In this document: positions 1-7,572 of the stretch, piece by piece
Numbering within the stretch: position 1 is the first letter of the stretch
Layout of the letters: every line of letters starts with the position of its first letter
Assembly (NCBI RefSeq): GCF_944324745.1
Contig: NZ_CALUXO010000021.1
Location: 1 to 41,036 of the forward strand
DNA: 41,036 nucleotides
Direction of reading: 5' to 3'
DNA from: an uncultured Thomasclavelia sp.
GTDB taxonomy: Bacteria; Bacillota_I; Bacilli_A; Erysipelotrichales; Coprobacillaceae
Program-made: the position numbers and the translations under genes
The notes under the pieces: model-generated
Seen by the model: the letters and a program-made list of their open reading frames with translations, nothing else
Told to the model about the DNA's origin: nothing
The model's database searches: none

Positions 1-14
1 GCCGCACACTATCG

Positions 15-43
15 TTGCAATGTCAATATTTTTCTTTTAAAAA
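15..43 (+). promoter_or_regulatory. Weak candidate promoter for the membrane protein-pspA pair
   Basis: TTGCAA at 15-20 and TAAAAA at 38-43 are separated by 17 bases. The -10 match is weak and the region is AT-rich, so this is only a candidate. Confidence 0.3.
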
Positions 44-95
44 TGATAAAAATTTTATAAAAAAGAGAGGGCATATTTGCAATATAACCATCGAT

Positions 96-122
96 TGTCA
101 TTAAAATCTTAACTTAATGACA
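96..122. repeat. Perfect 9-bp inverted repeat overlapping the first possible start codon
   Basis: TGTCATTAA (96-104) and TTAATGACA (114-122) are perfect inverted copies around a 9-base spacer. The right arm contains the ATG at 117. It could be an operator or an RNA hairpin hiding the start of the downstream gene. Confidence 0.5.
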
Positions 123-494
123 TTGGAGTTTAGATATCTTTCCGGATATGCGGTTGATACTATTATGGATAATGAAGCTTGTAATATTTTTGAAGGCTAT
201 TATTTTGAAAACTATTATAACACTTCACTTTCAACTGAACAGCTAATCTCACAGACATTTATTGATACGGCTGATTCCATCATGTCACACCCAACTAGTT
301 TTTGGGATTTTGCAATTATTGCTGTCATTGTAATTGCAGCTGTAATCATTATCTTCATTCTTTACAAATTATATAAGACTAGAAAGAAACGAGAACAAGA
401 AAAAGAAGAATATGTAAAAGATATTCTAGATAAACCACTAGAAACCTTTGGTGAAGACACCAGTGATCTAGAAAAAAAATATGAAAACGAATAG
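117..494 (+). CDS. Small single-pass membrane protein upstream of PspA
   Basis: A 125-residue protein of unknown family. Residues 1-60 are acidic and Tyr/Asn-rich with no recognisable domain. One strong membrane helix spans about residues 65-83 (Ile/Val/Ala-rich), followed by a basic stop-transfer patch (KLYKTRKKR) and a charged tail of about 40 residues with the motif DILDKPLETFG...LEKKYE. The charge pattern suggests that the tail faces the cytoplasm. The gene ends 11 bases before pspA on the same strand, so the two are probably co-transcribed. By analogy with PspB/PspC-type membrane partners it may tether or signal to PspA; this is inference. The start is uncertain: the ATG at 117 has no Shine-Dalgarno and lies in an inverted repeat, and the ATG at 165 is an alternative without a better site. 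An in-frame stop at 102-104 bounds the frame. Confidence 0.7.
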   Translation: MTLEFRYLSGYAVDTIMDNEACNIFEGYYFENYYNTSLSTEQLISQTFIDTADSIMSHPTSFWDFAIIAVIVIAAVIIIFILYKLYKTRKKREQEKEEYVKDILDKPLETFGEDTSDLEKKYENE

Positions 495-505
495 GAGAGA
501 AAATT

Positions 506-1180
506 ATGGGAATTATTTCAAGATTTAAAGACATCATGTCTGCAAACATCAATGCATTATTAGATAAAGCGGAAAATCCCGCTAAAATGATCGATGAATA
601 TATGCGGAAAATAACTGAAGAATTAGCTGAAGTAAAAAAAGAAACAGCTGGAATCATGGCTGAAGAAAAAAGAGCTAAACGCTTATTAGAACAAAATGAT
701 GAACAGATTACTAAATATGATAACTTAGCTCGTAAAGCTTTAACCGCTGGTAATGAAGATGATGCACGAGTATTTTTAAAGAAAAAACAATCATATGTTG
801 ATAATGGAATTGATTTACAAAAATCCTATGATATCGCTCATGATAATGCAACTAAAATGCGACAAATGCATGATAAACTAACTAATGATGTCCAAACATT
901 ACAACAACGTCGTCAAGTTATTAAAGCTAAAGTTGCAGTTGCTAAAACACAAGATCGAATTAATAAAGTTACTAGTTCAATGGATGCCGCCAGCGGTTCT
1001 ATGAAGGCTTTTGAACGCATGGAAGAAAAAGCTGATCGAATGTTAGATCAAGTTAATTCAATGGCTGAATTAAATGAAAAACCAGTTGATATTGCTGATG
1101 AATTAGAAGCTAAATATAGTAATAGTGATGTTGCTGTTGATGAAGAATTAGAAAAGTTAAAGAAAGAAATGGGATTATAA
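506..1180 (+). CDS. pspA: PspA/IM30 family membrane-stress protein
   Basis: A 224-residue PspA/IM30 (ESCRT-III-like) protein. It opens with the family signature (MGIISRFKDIMSANINALLD, then KAENPAKMIDEY) and is almost wholly alpha-helical coiled coil with long Lys/Glu/Gln-rich heptads, ending in a helix of the type ADELEAKY. Family members oligomerise on the inner face of the cytoplasmic membrane, sense curvature or stored stress and limit ion leakage. The length matches the family (about 220-230). It follows the membrane protein at 117-494 with a good ribosome binding site (ATAGGAGAG, 8 bases before ATG) and is followed at once by a terminator, so the pair forms a two-gene unit. Confidence 0.93.
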   Translation: MGIISRFKDIMSANINALLDKAENPAKMIDEYMRKITEELAEVKKETAGIMAEEKRAKRLLEQNDEQITKYDNLARKALTAGNEDDARVFLKKKQSYVDNGIDLQKSYDIAHDNATKMRQMHDKLTNDVQTLQQRRQVIKAKVAVAKTQDRINKVTSSMDAASGSMKAFERMEEKADRMLDQVNSMAELNEKPVDIADELEAKYSNSDVAVDEELEKLKKEMGL

Positions 1181-1205
1181 AAGAAGCACGGTGGTGCTTC
1201 TTTTA
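1181..1205. terminator. Convergent (bidirectional) terminator
   Basis: AAGAAGCAC (1181-1189) pairs perfectly with GTGCTTCTT (1194-1202) around a GGTG loop, with T-rich flanks on both strands. It lies between the ends of pspA (+) and the aldo/keto reductase gene (-) and can serve both. Confidence 0.88.
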
Positions 1206-2051
1206 ATATTGATAACGATTTAAACAGATTTTTTTAACGTCTTCAGGATTACGATTGTCAAAAGTATTTCCATCTTTACGATCTAATGTCTTAATTAAAT
1301 CCATCTTTTCATCTGTCAATTTAAAATCAAAAATCTGAAGATTTTCTTTTATTCGCTGTGGATTATGACTTCGAGTTAAAGTTACAATTCCACGTTGGAC
1401 TAACCAGCGTAAGATGATTTGTCCCACATTTTTATGATACTTTTGTGCTAAATCAACTAAGATAGGTTCTTGAAATAAATTAGCATCACCCTGACTAAAT
1501 GGTGAATGAGCTTCATGAATAATCTGATATTGATCCATAAATTCTTTAGTATCACGATGTTGAAAATATGGGTTAGTTCTAATTTGATTAATGGTTGGTT
1601 TAACATCAACATGTATAATAAAATCCATTAAACGATCAGCATACATATTACTTACACCCAGAGCTCTTACTTTATGATCATGATAGGCTTCTTCCATAGC
1701 CTGCCACATTCCATAAATATCTCCCATAGGTTCATGAATTAACAATAAATCTATATAATCCAATTGCATTCTTTGTAAAGCTGCATCAATTGCGAATTTA
1801 GCTTTTTGATAAGTAGCATCTTGTACCCACAATTTAGTTGTTATAAATAACTGATCACGAGCTACTCCAGCTTCTTTGATCGCCTGACCTACTTCAATTT
1901 CATTCATATAAATTGCGGCAGTATCAATTAATCGATAACCAGCATTAATAGCATCAATTACACATTGTTTACATTCATCTTTGCTAATTTGATATACACC
2001 AAAACCTAAAATTGGCATTTTTACTCCATTATTTAATGTTACATATTCCAT
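1203..2051 (-). CDS. Aldo/keto reductase (AKR5-like)
   Basis: A 282-residue NAD(P)H-dependent aldo/keto reductase, a cytosolic TIM-barrel enzyme reducing aldehydes or ketones to alcohols. The catalytic tetrad is intact: Asp43 and Tyr48 (DTAAIYMNE), Lys73 (TTKLW) and His106 (LLLIHEP). The N-terminal pattern NNGVKMPILGFGVYQ is typical of the 2,5-diketo-gluconate reductase/YvgN-like branch. The substrate cannot be told from sequence. The start is supported by AGGGGTG 8 bases upstream. It is monocistronic: it converges on pspA and has its own candidate promoter. Confidence 0.92.
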   Translation of the reverse strand: MEYVTLNNGVKMPILGFGVYQISKDECKQCVIDAINAGYRLIDTAAIYMNEIEVGQAIKEAGVARDQLFITTKLWVQDATYQKAKFAIDAALQRMQLDYIDLLLIHEPMGDIYGMWQAMEEAYHDHKVRALGVSNMYADRLMDFIIHVDVKPTINQIRTNPYFQHRDTKEFMDQYQIIHEAHSPFSQGDANLFQEPILVDLAQKYHKNVGQIILRWLVQRGIVTLTRSHNPQRIKENLQIFDFKLTDEKMDLIKTLDRKDGNTFDNRNPEDVKKICLNRYQY

Positions 2052-2077
2052 CTATTAACACCCCTTTTCTAATTAAA

Positions 2078-2106
2078 ATTTTATCCAATCTGACTATTAA
2101 CCGCAA
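2078..2106 (-). promoter_or_regulatory. Candidate promoter of the aldo/keto reductase gene
   Basis: On the minus strand TTGCGG (2101-2106) and TAAAAT (2078-2083) are separated by 17 bases. The rest of the 292-base gap (2052-2343) is AT-rich and I see no other gene or structured RNA in it. Confidence 0.45.
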
Positions 2107-2343
2107 TTTTGTTTACTAATTATGACCATTAGTTTTTCTTATTAATAAAATTGTTTTACTTAACTTTAATACAAATATAAAAATTGTTCTTTTTCTTTAC
2201 TTTTAAGCATAAAATTATTATACTTATTGAGCTAAATCAGATCAGATAACTAATTAAAAAATTAATTAATAAATCTTAATAATTACTTTAACATATTTTT
2301 AAGATTTGTTTGTTAAGATAGATGTATAAATGGAGGGGATAAA

Positions 2344-2430
2344 ATGAATCCTATAGTTGCTATTGTTATTATGTCTGTTATTGAAATTATTGGTATTAGT
2401 ATCTTTTTACATTACCGTCATAACGATTAA
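2344..2430 (+). CDS. 28-residue single-pass membrane peptide
   Basis: A very short gene: ATG at 2344 to TAA at 2430. The peptide starts MNPIVAIVIMSVIEIIGISI and continues with FLH and a short polar, mostly basic tail (YRHND). That is one membrane helix of about 20 residues with almost no soluble part. Support that it is a gene: a strong ribosome binding site (GGAGGGG, 6 bases before ATG) and an intrinsic terminator whose first arm overlaps the stop codon. The layout resembles small hydrophobic peptides such as regulatory micro-membrane proteins or type I toxins, but no family is recognised and no antisense RNA is evident. Confidence 0.6.
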   Translation: MNPIVAIVIMSVIEIIGISIFLHYRHND

Positions 2431-2456
2431 AAGATTAGCCAAGCTAATCTTTTAAT
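2429..2456. terminator. Intrinsic terminator between the 28-codon gene and the SDR gene
   Basis: AAAAGATTAGC (2429-2439) pairs perfectly with GCTAATCTTTT (2443-2453) around a CAA loop, with T-rich ends. It directly follows the short plus-strand gene and overlaps the 3' end of the minus-strand SDR gene, so it can work in both directions. Confidence 0.85.
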
Positions 2457-3213
2457 TTTGTTTTCTTTTTTGTTGCCATGAGGCAATTGTAATATATAAA
2501 TAGTTAGGTAAATATCTTCCTAATGTCATCGCTAATTTCATTTTAAGAGTTGGAATAATGACAACTTTTCTTTTTTTCATCTGCTTTAAAGCATAGCTGG
2601 CACAATAATCAGCTGAGATTCCTTTTAAAGCAAATTTAACCTTAGCTATCTGATTAAATTCAGTATCTACGGGTCCCGGGCAAAGACAACCAATATAAAC
2701 GGGACTATGCTGTTCTTTTAATTCTTTAGCTATGCCTTGAGTTAAACTAGTTACATAAGCTTTAGTTGCATAATAAGTAGCCATATGCGGTCCTGCCGGC
2801 ATTAACCCAGCACAAGATGCCACGTTTAAAATATAGCCCTGATGATTCTTTTCCATTTTTTCAAGCATCAACTTCGTCAGAATATGCAATGCTTTAACAT
2901 TAACATTAATCATTTTCAATTCTTGATTTAAATCAATTTGATCATAATTACCACTAATACCAAATCCAGCGTTATTAATAAATATTTCAATTTCTAGGTC
3001 TTTAATCTGATTAAATAAATCATGACATTCTGTCTCATTATTTAAATCCGCTTTAATTACTAAACAATTAGTATCCAATTGCTTTGCAAGTGTTTCTAAA
3101 CGATCAACTCTTCTAGCAATTAAAACTAAATTATAATGTTGTTTAGCTAATATTTTGGCAAACTCTTTTCCAATTCCGGAACTGGCCCCAGTTATAACAG
3201 CATATTTTTTCAC
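2452..3213 (-). CDS. Short-chain dehydrogenase/reductase (SDR, DltE-like branch)
   Basis: A 253-residue classical SDR oxidoreductase. The nucleotide-binding TGASSGIG motif is at residues 8-15, NNAG at 80-83, the catalytic Ser at about 133 (NVASCAG) and the YxxxK pair at Tyr147/Lys151. The C-terminal extension of about 60 residues with hydrophobic and basic segments resembles the YqjQ/DltE-type subgroup rather than FabG. It reduces or oxidises an unknown carbonyl/alcohol with NAD(P)(H). AGCAGGGATAG precedes the ATG. Its nearest relative in this window, fabG at 31861-32613, lies in the FAS operon and is clearly a different type. Confidence 0.9.
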   Translation of the reverse strand: MKKYAVITGASSGIGKEFAKILAKQHYNLVLIARRVDRLETLAKQLDTNCLVIKADLNNETECHDLFNQIKDLEIEIFINNAGFGISGNYDQIDLNQELKMINVNVKALHILTKLMLEKMEKNHQGYILNVASCAGLMPAGPHMATYYATKAYVTSLTQGIAKELKEQHSPVYIGCLCPGPVDTEFNQIAKVKFALKGISADYCASYALKQMKKRKVVIIPTLKMKLAMTLGRYLPNYLYITIASWQQKRKQN

Positions 3214-3332
3214 ACTATCCCTGCTTTCTTTTTAACTGCCTTTATTTTATACTACTTTTTTCTTTTCATAAACTGTTAACTGCTTGATTTATCAATTACT
3301 ACCGTTACTATAAAATCAAGGAGAGTGATTTT

Positions 3333-3817
3333 ATGGATAATATTTATACTATAGCTGCTAAAAAAGCCCAAGAAAAATAATTAGATCTAGTAATTGCTTC
3401 TTCAAGCGGTGCTAGTGCTTTAGCATTGATTGAAGCTTGTAAACAGATTAATTATCAAAATCGAATTATCGTTGTCAGACTAGCCAGTCAAAAAGGAATC
3501 AATAAAATGTCACTGTCGTCACTGCTGGTCATGCTTTAAGTGGTGCAGAACGAGGCTTAAGCGGCCGTTTTAACGGTGTCTATCCAGTTGAAATTATGGC
3601 CCACACTTTAAGGACTTTTGGTCAGGGCACTAAAGTCTGCTTTGAATGTGCTGTTATGGCTTTAGACAATGATGCTGTTATTTATAACCAGCCAGTTGTA
3701 GCAATCGGTGGTAGCAGTCGTGGTAGCGATACGCCCATGATTATTACTCCGTCATATTCAGCAACTATCTTAGATACAAAAATTCACGAAATATTAGTCA
3801 AACCTGATTTATACTAG
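3333..3817 (+). pseudogene. Broken pyruvate-kinase C-terminal (alpha/beta) domain-like gene
   Basis: Remnant of a stand-alone protein of the pyruvate kinase alpha/beta (C-terminal) domain family. It still has a ribosome binding site (AAGGAGAG) and an ATG at 3333. Codon 16 is a TAA (3378-3380), after which the frame continues with family sequence (LDLVIASSSGASALALIEAC). Near 3507-3512 the frame shifts and resumes as VTVVTAGHALSGAERG, then GVYPVEIMAHTLRTFGQG and VAIGGSSRGSDTP to a TAG at 3817. The junction looks like a deletion, since the sequence between the two halves is shorter than I expect for the family. Intact members are about 180-190 residues and of unknown function. The stretch from 3597 alone could be read as a 73-residue protein, but it lacks its own start signals. 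Confidence 0.85.
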
Positions 3818-3856
3818 AAAAAGTACCGTACTATTTAAACTACGGTATTACTTTTT
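3818..3856. terminator. Convergent terminator
   Basis: AAAAAGTACCGTA (3818-3830) pairs with TACGGTA and, after a small bulge, CTTTTT (3841-3855). It separates the pseudogene (+) from the glycyl radical enzyme gene (-). Confidence 0.7.
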
Positions 3857-3858
3857 AA

Positions 3859-6270
3859 TTATAAAGTTTGTTCAGTTCGTCCAATAATATCATCTTGAGT
3901 GGCTTTAGATAAAACATTGAAGAAAGCTGAATATCCAGCCACCCTAACAATCAAATCTTTATGTTTTTCTGGATGCTTTTGGGCATCGATTAAGGTTTCG
4001 CGCGAAACGACATTATATTGAACATGATATCCTTCTAGACGATTGAAGAAAGTTTTAATTAATAATTCTAATTTTTGTTTATTTTCTTCACTAGATAACA
4101 TTTGTGGTGTCACTTTTTGATTCAACAATACTCCACCTGTAATTTCATGTGTTGGTAATTTAGAAACTGATTTAAAGACTGCTGTTGGTCCTTTTTTATC
4201 AAGACTATGAGCTGGCGAACATCCTTCAGCTAAAGGACTATGGGCCTTACGTCCATCTGGAGTAGCCATAGTACCATAACCTTGTCCGACATTAGCAGAA
4301 ATAGATGATGTTCCTGCATAACGAATTCCCCCAATTGGTCCTCTGCCATAACGAGTATTAGGATATTTCTTCATTTCATCAATATAGCTATCATAAGCTG
4401 TTACGACTAATTGATCTACATAATCATCATCATTACCATATTTAGGAGCTTCATTAATCAGCATTTTTTGAATCTCCTGACTTTCTGGACTAGTAAAATC
4501 ATCCAATAATGCATCCCATAATTGTTGCTTAGTAATTTTCTTTTCTTCAAATACTAGTTTTTTAATTGCCGCTAAACTGTCCGCCATATTGGCAATTCCA
4601 ACTTGTAACCCTGAAATATAATCATAGATTGCGCCACCTTCTTTTATTGTTTTACCACGACCAATACAATCTTGGGTCAATGTTGAACATAAAATATCTG
4701 GCACTTCTCTTTCTGAAGCTAGATCAATAGCATTTTCAACAATAACGCTCATTCGTGTTAATTCTCGAACTACTTGATCCCAGGCTGCCATCAATTCATC
4801 AAAAGAATTCATTTCGGTAAAATATCCACATTCTTTGACAAAACGTTTACCCGAAGTCATGTCAATGCCATTATTCATTGCAATCAATAAAATTCTTGGG
4901 AAATTCATATAACTCATTCCCGTACAACGATAACCCCATTTACCAGGAACTGCTGTTTCGACACAACCTATTGCTGAATAATCATAAGCATCTTCTTCTT
5001 TGACTCCTTTTTCAATAAAAGAAGGAATAATAACTTCATCATTATTAAAAGCTGGCATTCCCGTTCCTAGTTTCATTACTTCAATTGCTTCATCTAAAAA
5101 AGCTGGATCAATATTTCGATGATAACGAACTGTTAAATTTGGTTGTGGTAATCTAGTTTGAGCAACTGATTTTAATACTAAAAATGATAAACGATTGACA
5201 GCGTCCTTTTTATCAGTTGTTTGACCACCAATTGTAACATTTTGATACATCGGACTACCGGCACTAGAAAACGTATGTGATTGTGAGCGTACTTTATTGA
5301 TCGTTAAAGTTTTGATCCACAAATTATCCAATAATTCAACAACTTTTTCTTCATCAATAATACCATTAGTAATATCCTTATTAAAATAAGGATACATATA
5401 TTGATCAAAACGTCCATATGATAATGAATGTCCATTAGATTCAATTTGCAAGATTAATTGGATAAACCAGACAGCCTGAATGGCTTCATGAAAAGATTCA
5501 GCTGGATAATATGGTACTTTTTTACAGATACGACTTATTTCTAATAATTCTTGTTTTCTAGTTTCTCCAACATCATTAGCCAAGGTTAAAGCTAAATCAC
5601 TAAAGCGCTTTGCAAAATTTTTAACAGCATTAATAACGATTAAAACAGCTCGATAAAAATGATACTTATCAATATTTTCAGCGACACATAAATCTAAACT
5701 TTCTTTTAATTTCAAAACTCTTTTTTCATAACCAACTAATCCCGTTTCTAGTAACTGCTTATAATCAACAGCTAAATGAGCATCTCCGGAATTCAATTTA
5801 CCTTCCATTCCAAAAAAACCAGTTTCCATAAAAACACTTACTTCTTCAGGTAATAGCGCTTCCCCTGTTGCTCTTAAATTATTGTTTTCCCAAAATGGAG
5901 CTATTTTCCGTAAAGCCTCTTTAGTTTCTTCAGTGATATAAAAAACATCACCATCACGTTTTTCAAATAAATCTAATTCATCAATAACGAATTTCATCGT
6001 ATATTCAGGAAAAATAGGAGCATCACGATTAGAAGCTGCTTGGTTCCCAACGATTAAAGTTTCATCTTCAATATAAATTGGCATTTTTTCTAAAATATTT
6101 TGCAACATTAAAGCTCGTTTAATTACAATTGGCTGATTTTGATATTTTTGATAAGCTTCAGTAGCTAAGATAGCTCTGGTAGCATCAATATATGGTTTTT
6201 TATCTAAAACTGCTTCTCTAAAATCATTCATACGTGGTGTTAAGTCACCAAAATGTTCAACGTTTTTCAT
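3859..6270 (-). CDS. Glycyl radical enzyme of the YbiW type (annotated as formate acetyltransferase-like)
   Basis: An 803-residue glycyl radical enzyme. The catalytic Cys is Cys436 in SAIGCVETAVPGKWGYRCTG and the radical site is Gly779 in RVAGYSAFF. True pyruvate formate-lyase has two adjacent Cys; here there is one, followed by Val-Glu as in the dehydratase/lyase branch, so it is not a classical PflB. The wording around both motifs and the stretch YGRGPIGGIRYAGTSSISANV closely resemble E. coli YbiW as I remember it. I recall a report that YbiW opens the ring of 1,5-anhydroglucitol 6-phosphate; I cannot check this here. The Gly is activated by a radical SAM enzyme, encoded divergently at 6450. 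The start is supported by GGAGG before the ATG. Such enzymes are destroyed by oxygen, which indicates an anaerobe. Confidence 0.9.
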   Translation of the reverse strand: MKNVEHFGDLTPRMNDFREAVLDKKPYIDATRAILATEAYQKYQNQPIVIKRALMLQNILEKMPIYIEDETLIVGNQAASNRDAPIFPEYTMKFVIDELDLFEKRDGDVFYITEETKEALRKIAPFWENNNLRATGEALLPEEVSVFMETGFFGMEGKLNSGDAHLAVDYKQLLETGLVGYEKRVLKLKESLDLCVAENIDKYHFYRAVLIVINAVKNFAKRFSDLALTLANDVGETRKQELLEISRICKKVPYYPAESFHEAIQAVWFIQLILQIESNGHSLSYGRFDQYMYPYFNKDITNGIIDEEKVVELLDNLWIKTLTINKVRSQSHTFSSAGSPMYQNVTIGGQTTDKKDAVNRLSFLVLKSVAQTRLPQPNLTVRYHRNIDPAFLDEAIEVMKLGTGMPAFNNDEVIIPSFIEKGVKEEDAYDYSAIGCVETAVPGKWGYRCTGMSYMNFPRILLIAMNNGIDMTSGKRFVKECGYFTEMNSFDELMAAWDQVVRELTRMSVIVENAIDLASEREVPDILCSTLTQDCIGRGKTIKEGGAIYDYISGLQVGIANMADSLAAIKKLVFEEKKITKQQLWDALLDDFTSPESQEIQKMLINEAPKYGNDDDYVDQLVVTAYDSYIDEMKKYPNTRYGRGPIGGIRYAGTSSISANVGQGYGTMATPDGRKAHSPLAEGCSPAHSLDKKGPTAVFKSVSKLPTHEITGGVLLNQKVTPQMLSSEENKQKLELLIKTFFNRLEGYHVQYNVVSRETLIDAQKHPEKHKDLIVRVAGYSAFFNVLSKATQDDIIGRTEQTL

Positions 6271-6285
6271 TTGTTACCTCCATAA

Positions 6286-6297
6286 TTTCATTTGAAA
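6286..6297. promoter_or_regulatory. Operator-like inverted repeat, copy 1
   Basis: TTTCATTTGAAA has inverted arms TTTCA/TGAAA with a 2-base centre. It lies in the predicted 5' leader of the glycyl radical enzyme transcript. An identical copy is at 6381-6392, centre to centre 95 bases, close to nine helical turns. Confidence 0.55.
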
Positions 6298-6323
6298 CTT
6301 ATTACAACTTATTAACTGCTTAT

Positions 6324-6351
6324 ATAATAGCATTAATTATTATTTAGTCAA
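6324..6351 (-). promoter_or_regulatory. Promoter of the glycyl radical enzyme gene
   Basis: On the minus strand TTGACT (6346-6351) and TATTAT (6324-6329) are separated by 16 bases, placing the start of transcription near 6316, between the two operator copies. Confidence 0.65.
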
Positions 6352-6380
6352 GTAAATATTTCAAAAATAACTATTTTTTC

Positions 6381-6392
6381 TTTCATTTGAAA
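6381..6392. promoter_or_regulatory. Operator-like inverted repeat, copy 2
   Basis: Exact copy of the TTTCATTTGAAA element at 6286. A third, diverged version (TTTCATTCGTAA, 8 of 12 identical) is at 6405-6416, within the likely promoter of the activase gene. Confidence 0.55.
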
Positions 6393-6399
6393 TTATTTG

Positions 6400-6427
6400 T
6401 TTACTTTCATTCGTAATCATGTTAATA
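6400..6427 (+). promoter_or_regulatory. Weak candidate promoter of the activase gene
   Basis: TTTACT (6400-6405) and TTAATA (6422-6427) with a 16-base spacer. The diverged third repeat (6405-6416) overlaps the spacer, so a bound regulator could block it. Other -10 choices (TATCAT, 6426-6431) are possible. Confidence 0.35.
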
Positions 6428-6449
6428 TCATAGATAAGGAAGTGAAAAT

Positions 6450-7346
6450 ATGTGCCAGGGAATAATTTTTAATCTCCAAAAATTTAGTATTCATGATGGA
6501 CCAGGAATTCGGACAACGATCTTTTTTAAGGGCTGTCCTTTAAGATGTCAATGGTGTTCTAATCCTGAATCGCAACTAGAAAAAGTTCAAATTTTATGTG
6601 ATTACCAAAAATGTCTTCATTGCTTAAACTGTCTGAATAACTGTCCTAAGCAGGCAATTAGCTTAAGCAACGATCAAATTGTTATCGACGATCAAAAATG
6701 TGTTGGTTGTTTAAAATGTGTTGCTAGCTGTAATAGTGAAGCCTTAAGCTATGAAGGTAGAGTAAGTGAAATCGACACCATCGTTGAAGAATGTTTACAA
6801 GACATAGATTTTTATTTAGAATCTAATGGTGGTATTACTATTTCTGGTGGTGAAGCGATGATGCAGCCCCAGTTTTTAAAACAACTAGTCTTAACTTTAA
6901 AAAAGCATCAGTTGCATGTAGCAATTGAGACTACCGGTTATGCAAACCCAAAAATCTTTAGCGAATTAGCACCGTTATTTGATTTACTTTTATTTGATGT
7001 TAAACATGTAGATGATCATAAACACCGATGTAAAACCGGGGTTTCCAATGAACAAATCAAAGCCAATTTAAAATGGGCTGTTGAAAATAATCTTAATGTG
7101 CTACCAAGAATTCCCGTTATTCCTGATTTCAATGAAACACTTGATGACGCTAAAGAGATAGCTACATATCTACAATCAATTAATTTAAATAAATGCCAAT
7201 TATTACCTTTTCATCAATTTGGTGAAAAAAAATATCAATTGTTGAACCGTCAATATGACTACCAGCAAATACCAGCTTTACATCCTGAAGATCTCAAGGA
7301 ATATCAGCAAATATTTATTGACCAAGGAATTGATTGCTTCTTTTAA
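6450..7346 (+). CDS. Glycyl radical enzyme activase (radical SAM, two ferredoxin-type clusters)
   Basis: A 298-residue activating enzyme that uses S-adenosylmethionine and a [4Fe-4S] cluster to place the radical on the partner Gly. The radical SAM motif CX3CX2C is Cys29, Cys33 and Cys36 in FKGCPLRCQWCSNPE. An inserted ferredoxin-like domain carries two further clusters: Cys55/58/61/65 (CLHCLNCLNNC) and Cys84/87/90/94 (CVGCLKCVASC). This extra domain is typical of activases for the glycerol dehydratase/HPAD/YbiW-type enzymes and is missing from the PflB activase. ISGGEAMMQP is the usual SAM-binding GGE motif. AAGGAAGTG precedes the ATG. It is divergent from its presumed substrate enzyme at 3859-6270, so expression can be shared through the common control region. 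Confidence 0.93.
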   Translation: MCQGIIFNLQKFSIHDGPGIRTTIFFKGCPLRCQWCSNPESQLEKVQILCDYQKCLHCLNCLNNCPKQAISLSNDQIVIDDQKCVGCLKCVASCNSEALSYEGRVSEIDTIVEECLQDIDFYLESNGGITISGGEAMMQPQFLKQLVLTLKKHQLHVAIETTGYANPKIFSELAPLFDLLLFDVKHVDDHKHRCKTGVSNEQIKANLKWAVENNLNVLPRIPVIPDFNETLDDAKEIATYLQSINLNKCQLLPFHQFGEKKYQLLNRQYDYQQIPALHPEDLKEYQQIFIDQGIDCFF

Positions 7347-7362
7347 AAACCCAAAAGAAACA

Positions 7363-7470
7363 TATGTCGATTGATAAATTCAGCACCGATGAATAGTGAA
7401 ACAAGCCAAAAACAAGATTGATATACATGACATTATCATCTTTTTGATAAATCAATCATAATTGGACATA
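7363..7470. repeat. Imperfect inverted repeat in a gap between genes
   Basis: TATGTCGATTGAT (7363-7375) is mirrored by ATCAATC (7451-7457) and, after 7 extra bases, GACATA (7465-7470). The gap 7347-7585 has no convincing gene; this may be an RNA fold or the remains of something lost. Confidence 0.3.
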
Positions 7471-7530
7471 CCCTTAGCCTTCTTTCTATTGAAAATGAAC
7501 ACTTAAATTGTAAAGCTTTGTCCTTTTTTT

Positions 7531-7559
7531 AAGTAAAAAGAAAGGATCTTATCGATCCT
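7531..7559 (-). terminator. Terminator of the 73-residue protein gene
   Basis: On the minus strand AGGATC pairs with GATCCT (7554-7559 and 7543-7548) around a 5-base loop, followed by a T-rich stretch (TTCTTTTTACTT). Confidence 0.6.
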
Positions 7560-7572
7560 CCATTTAAATTAT

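Noticed and set aside
70-112. 11-codon leader peptide starting at a TTG after GAGAGGG
   Set aside because: Start codon and frame could easily arise by chance and nothing else supports it.
3597-3817. Separate 73-residue gene
   Set aside because: It is the 3' part of the broken pyruvate-kinase-like gene, with family sequence continuing upstream in other frames, and it has no ribosome binding site.
3859-6270. Classical pyruvate formate-lyase PflB
   Set aside because: The paired catalytic Cys is missing and the activase has the extra ferredoxin domain of the other branch.
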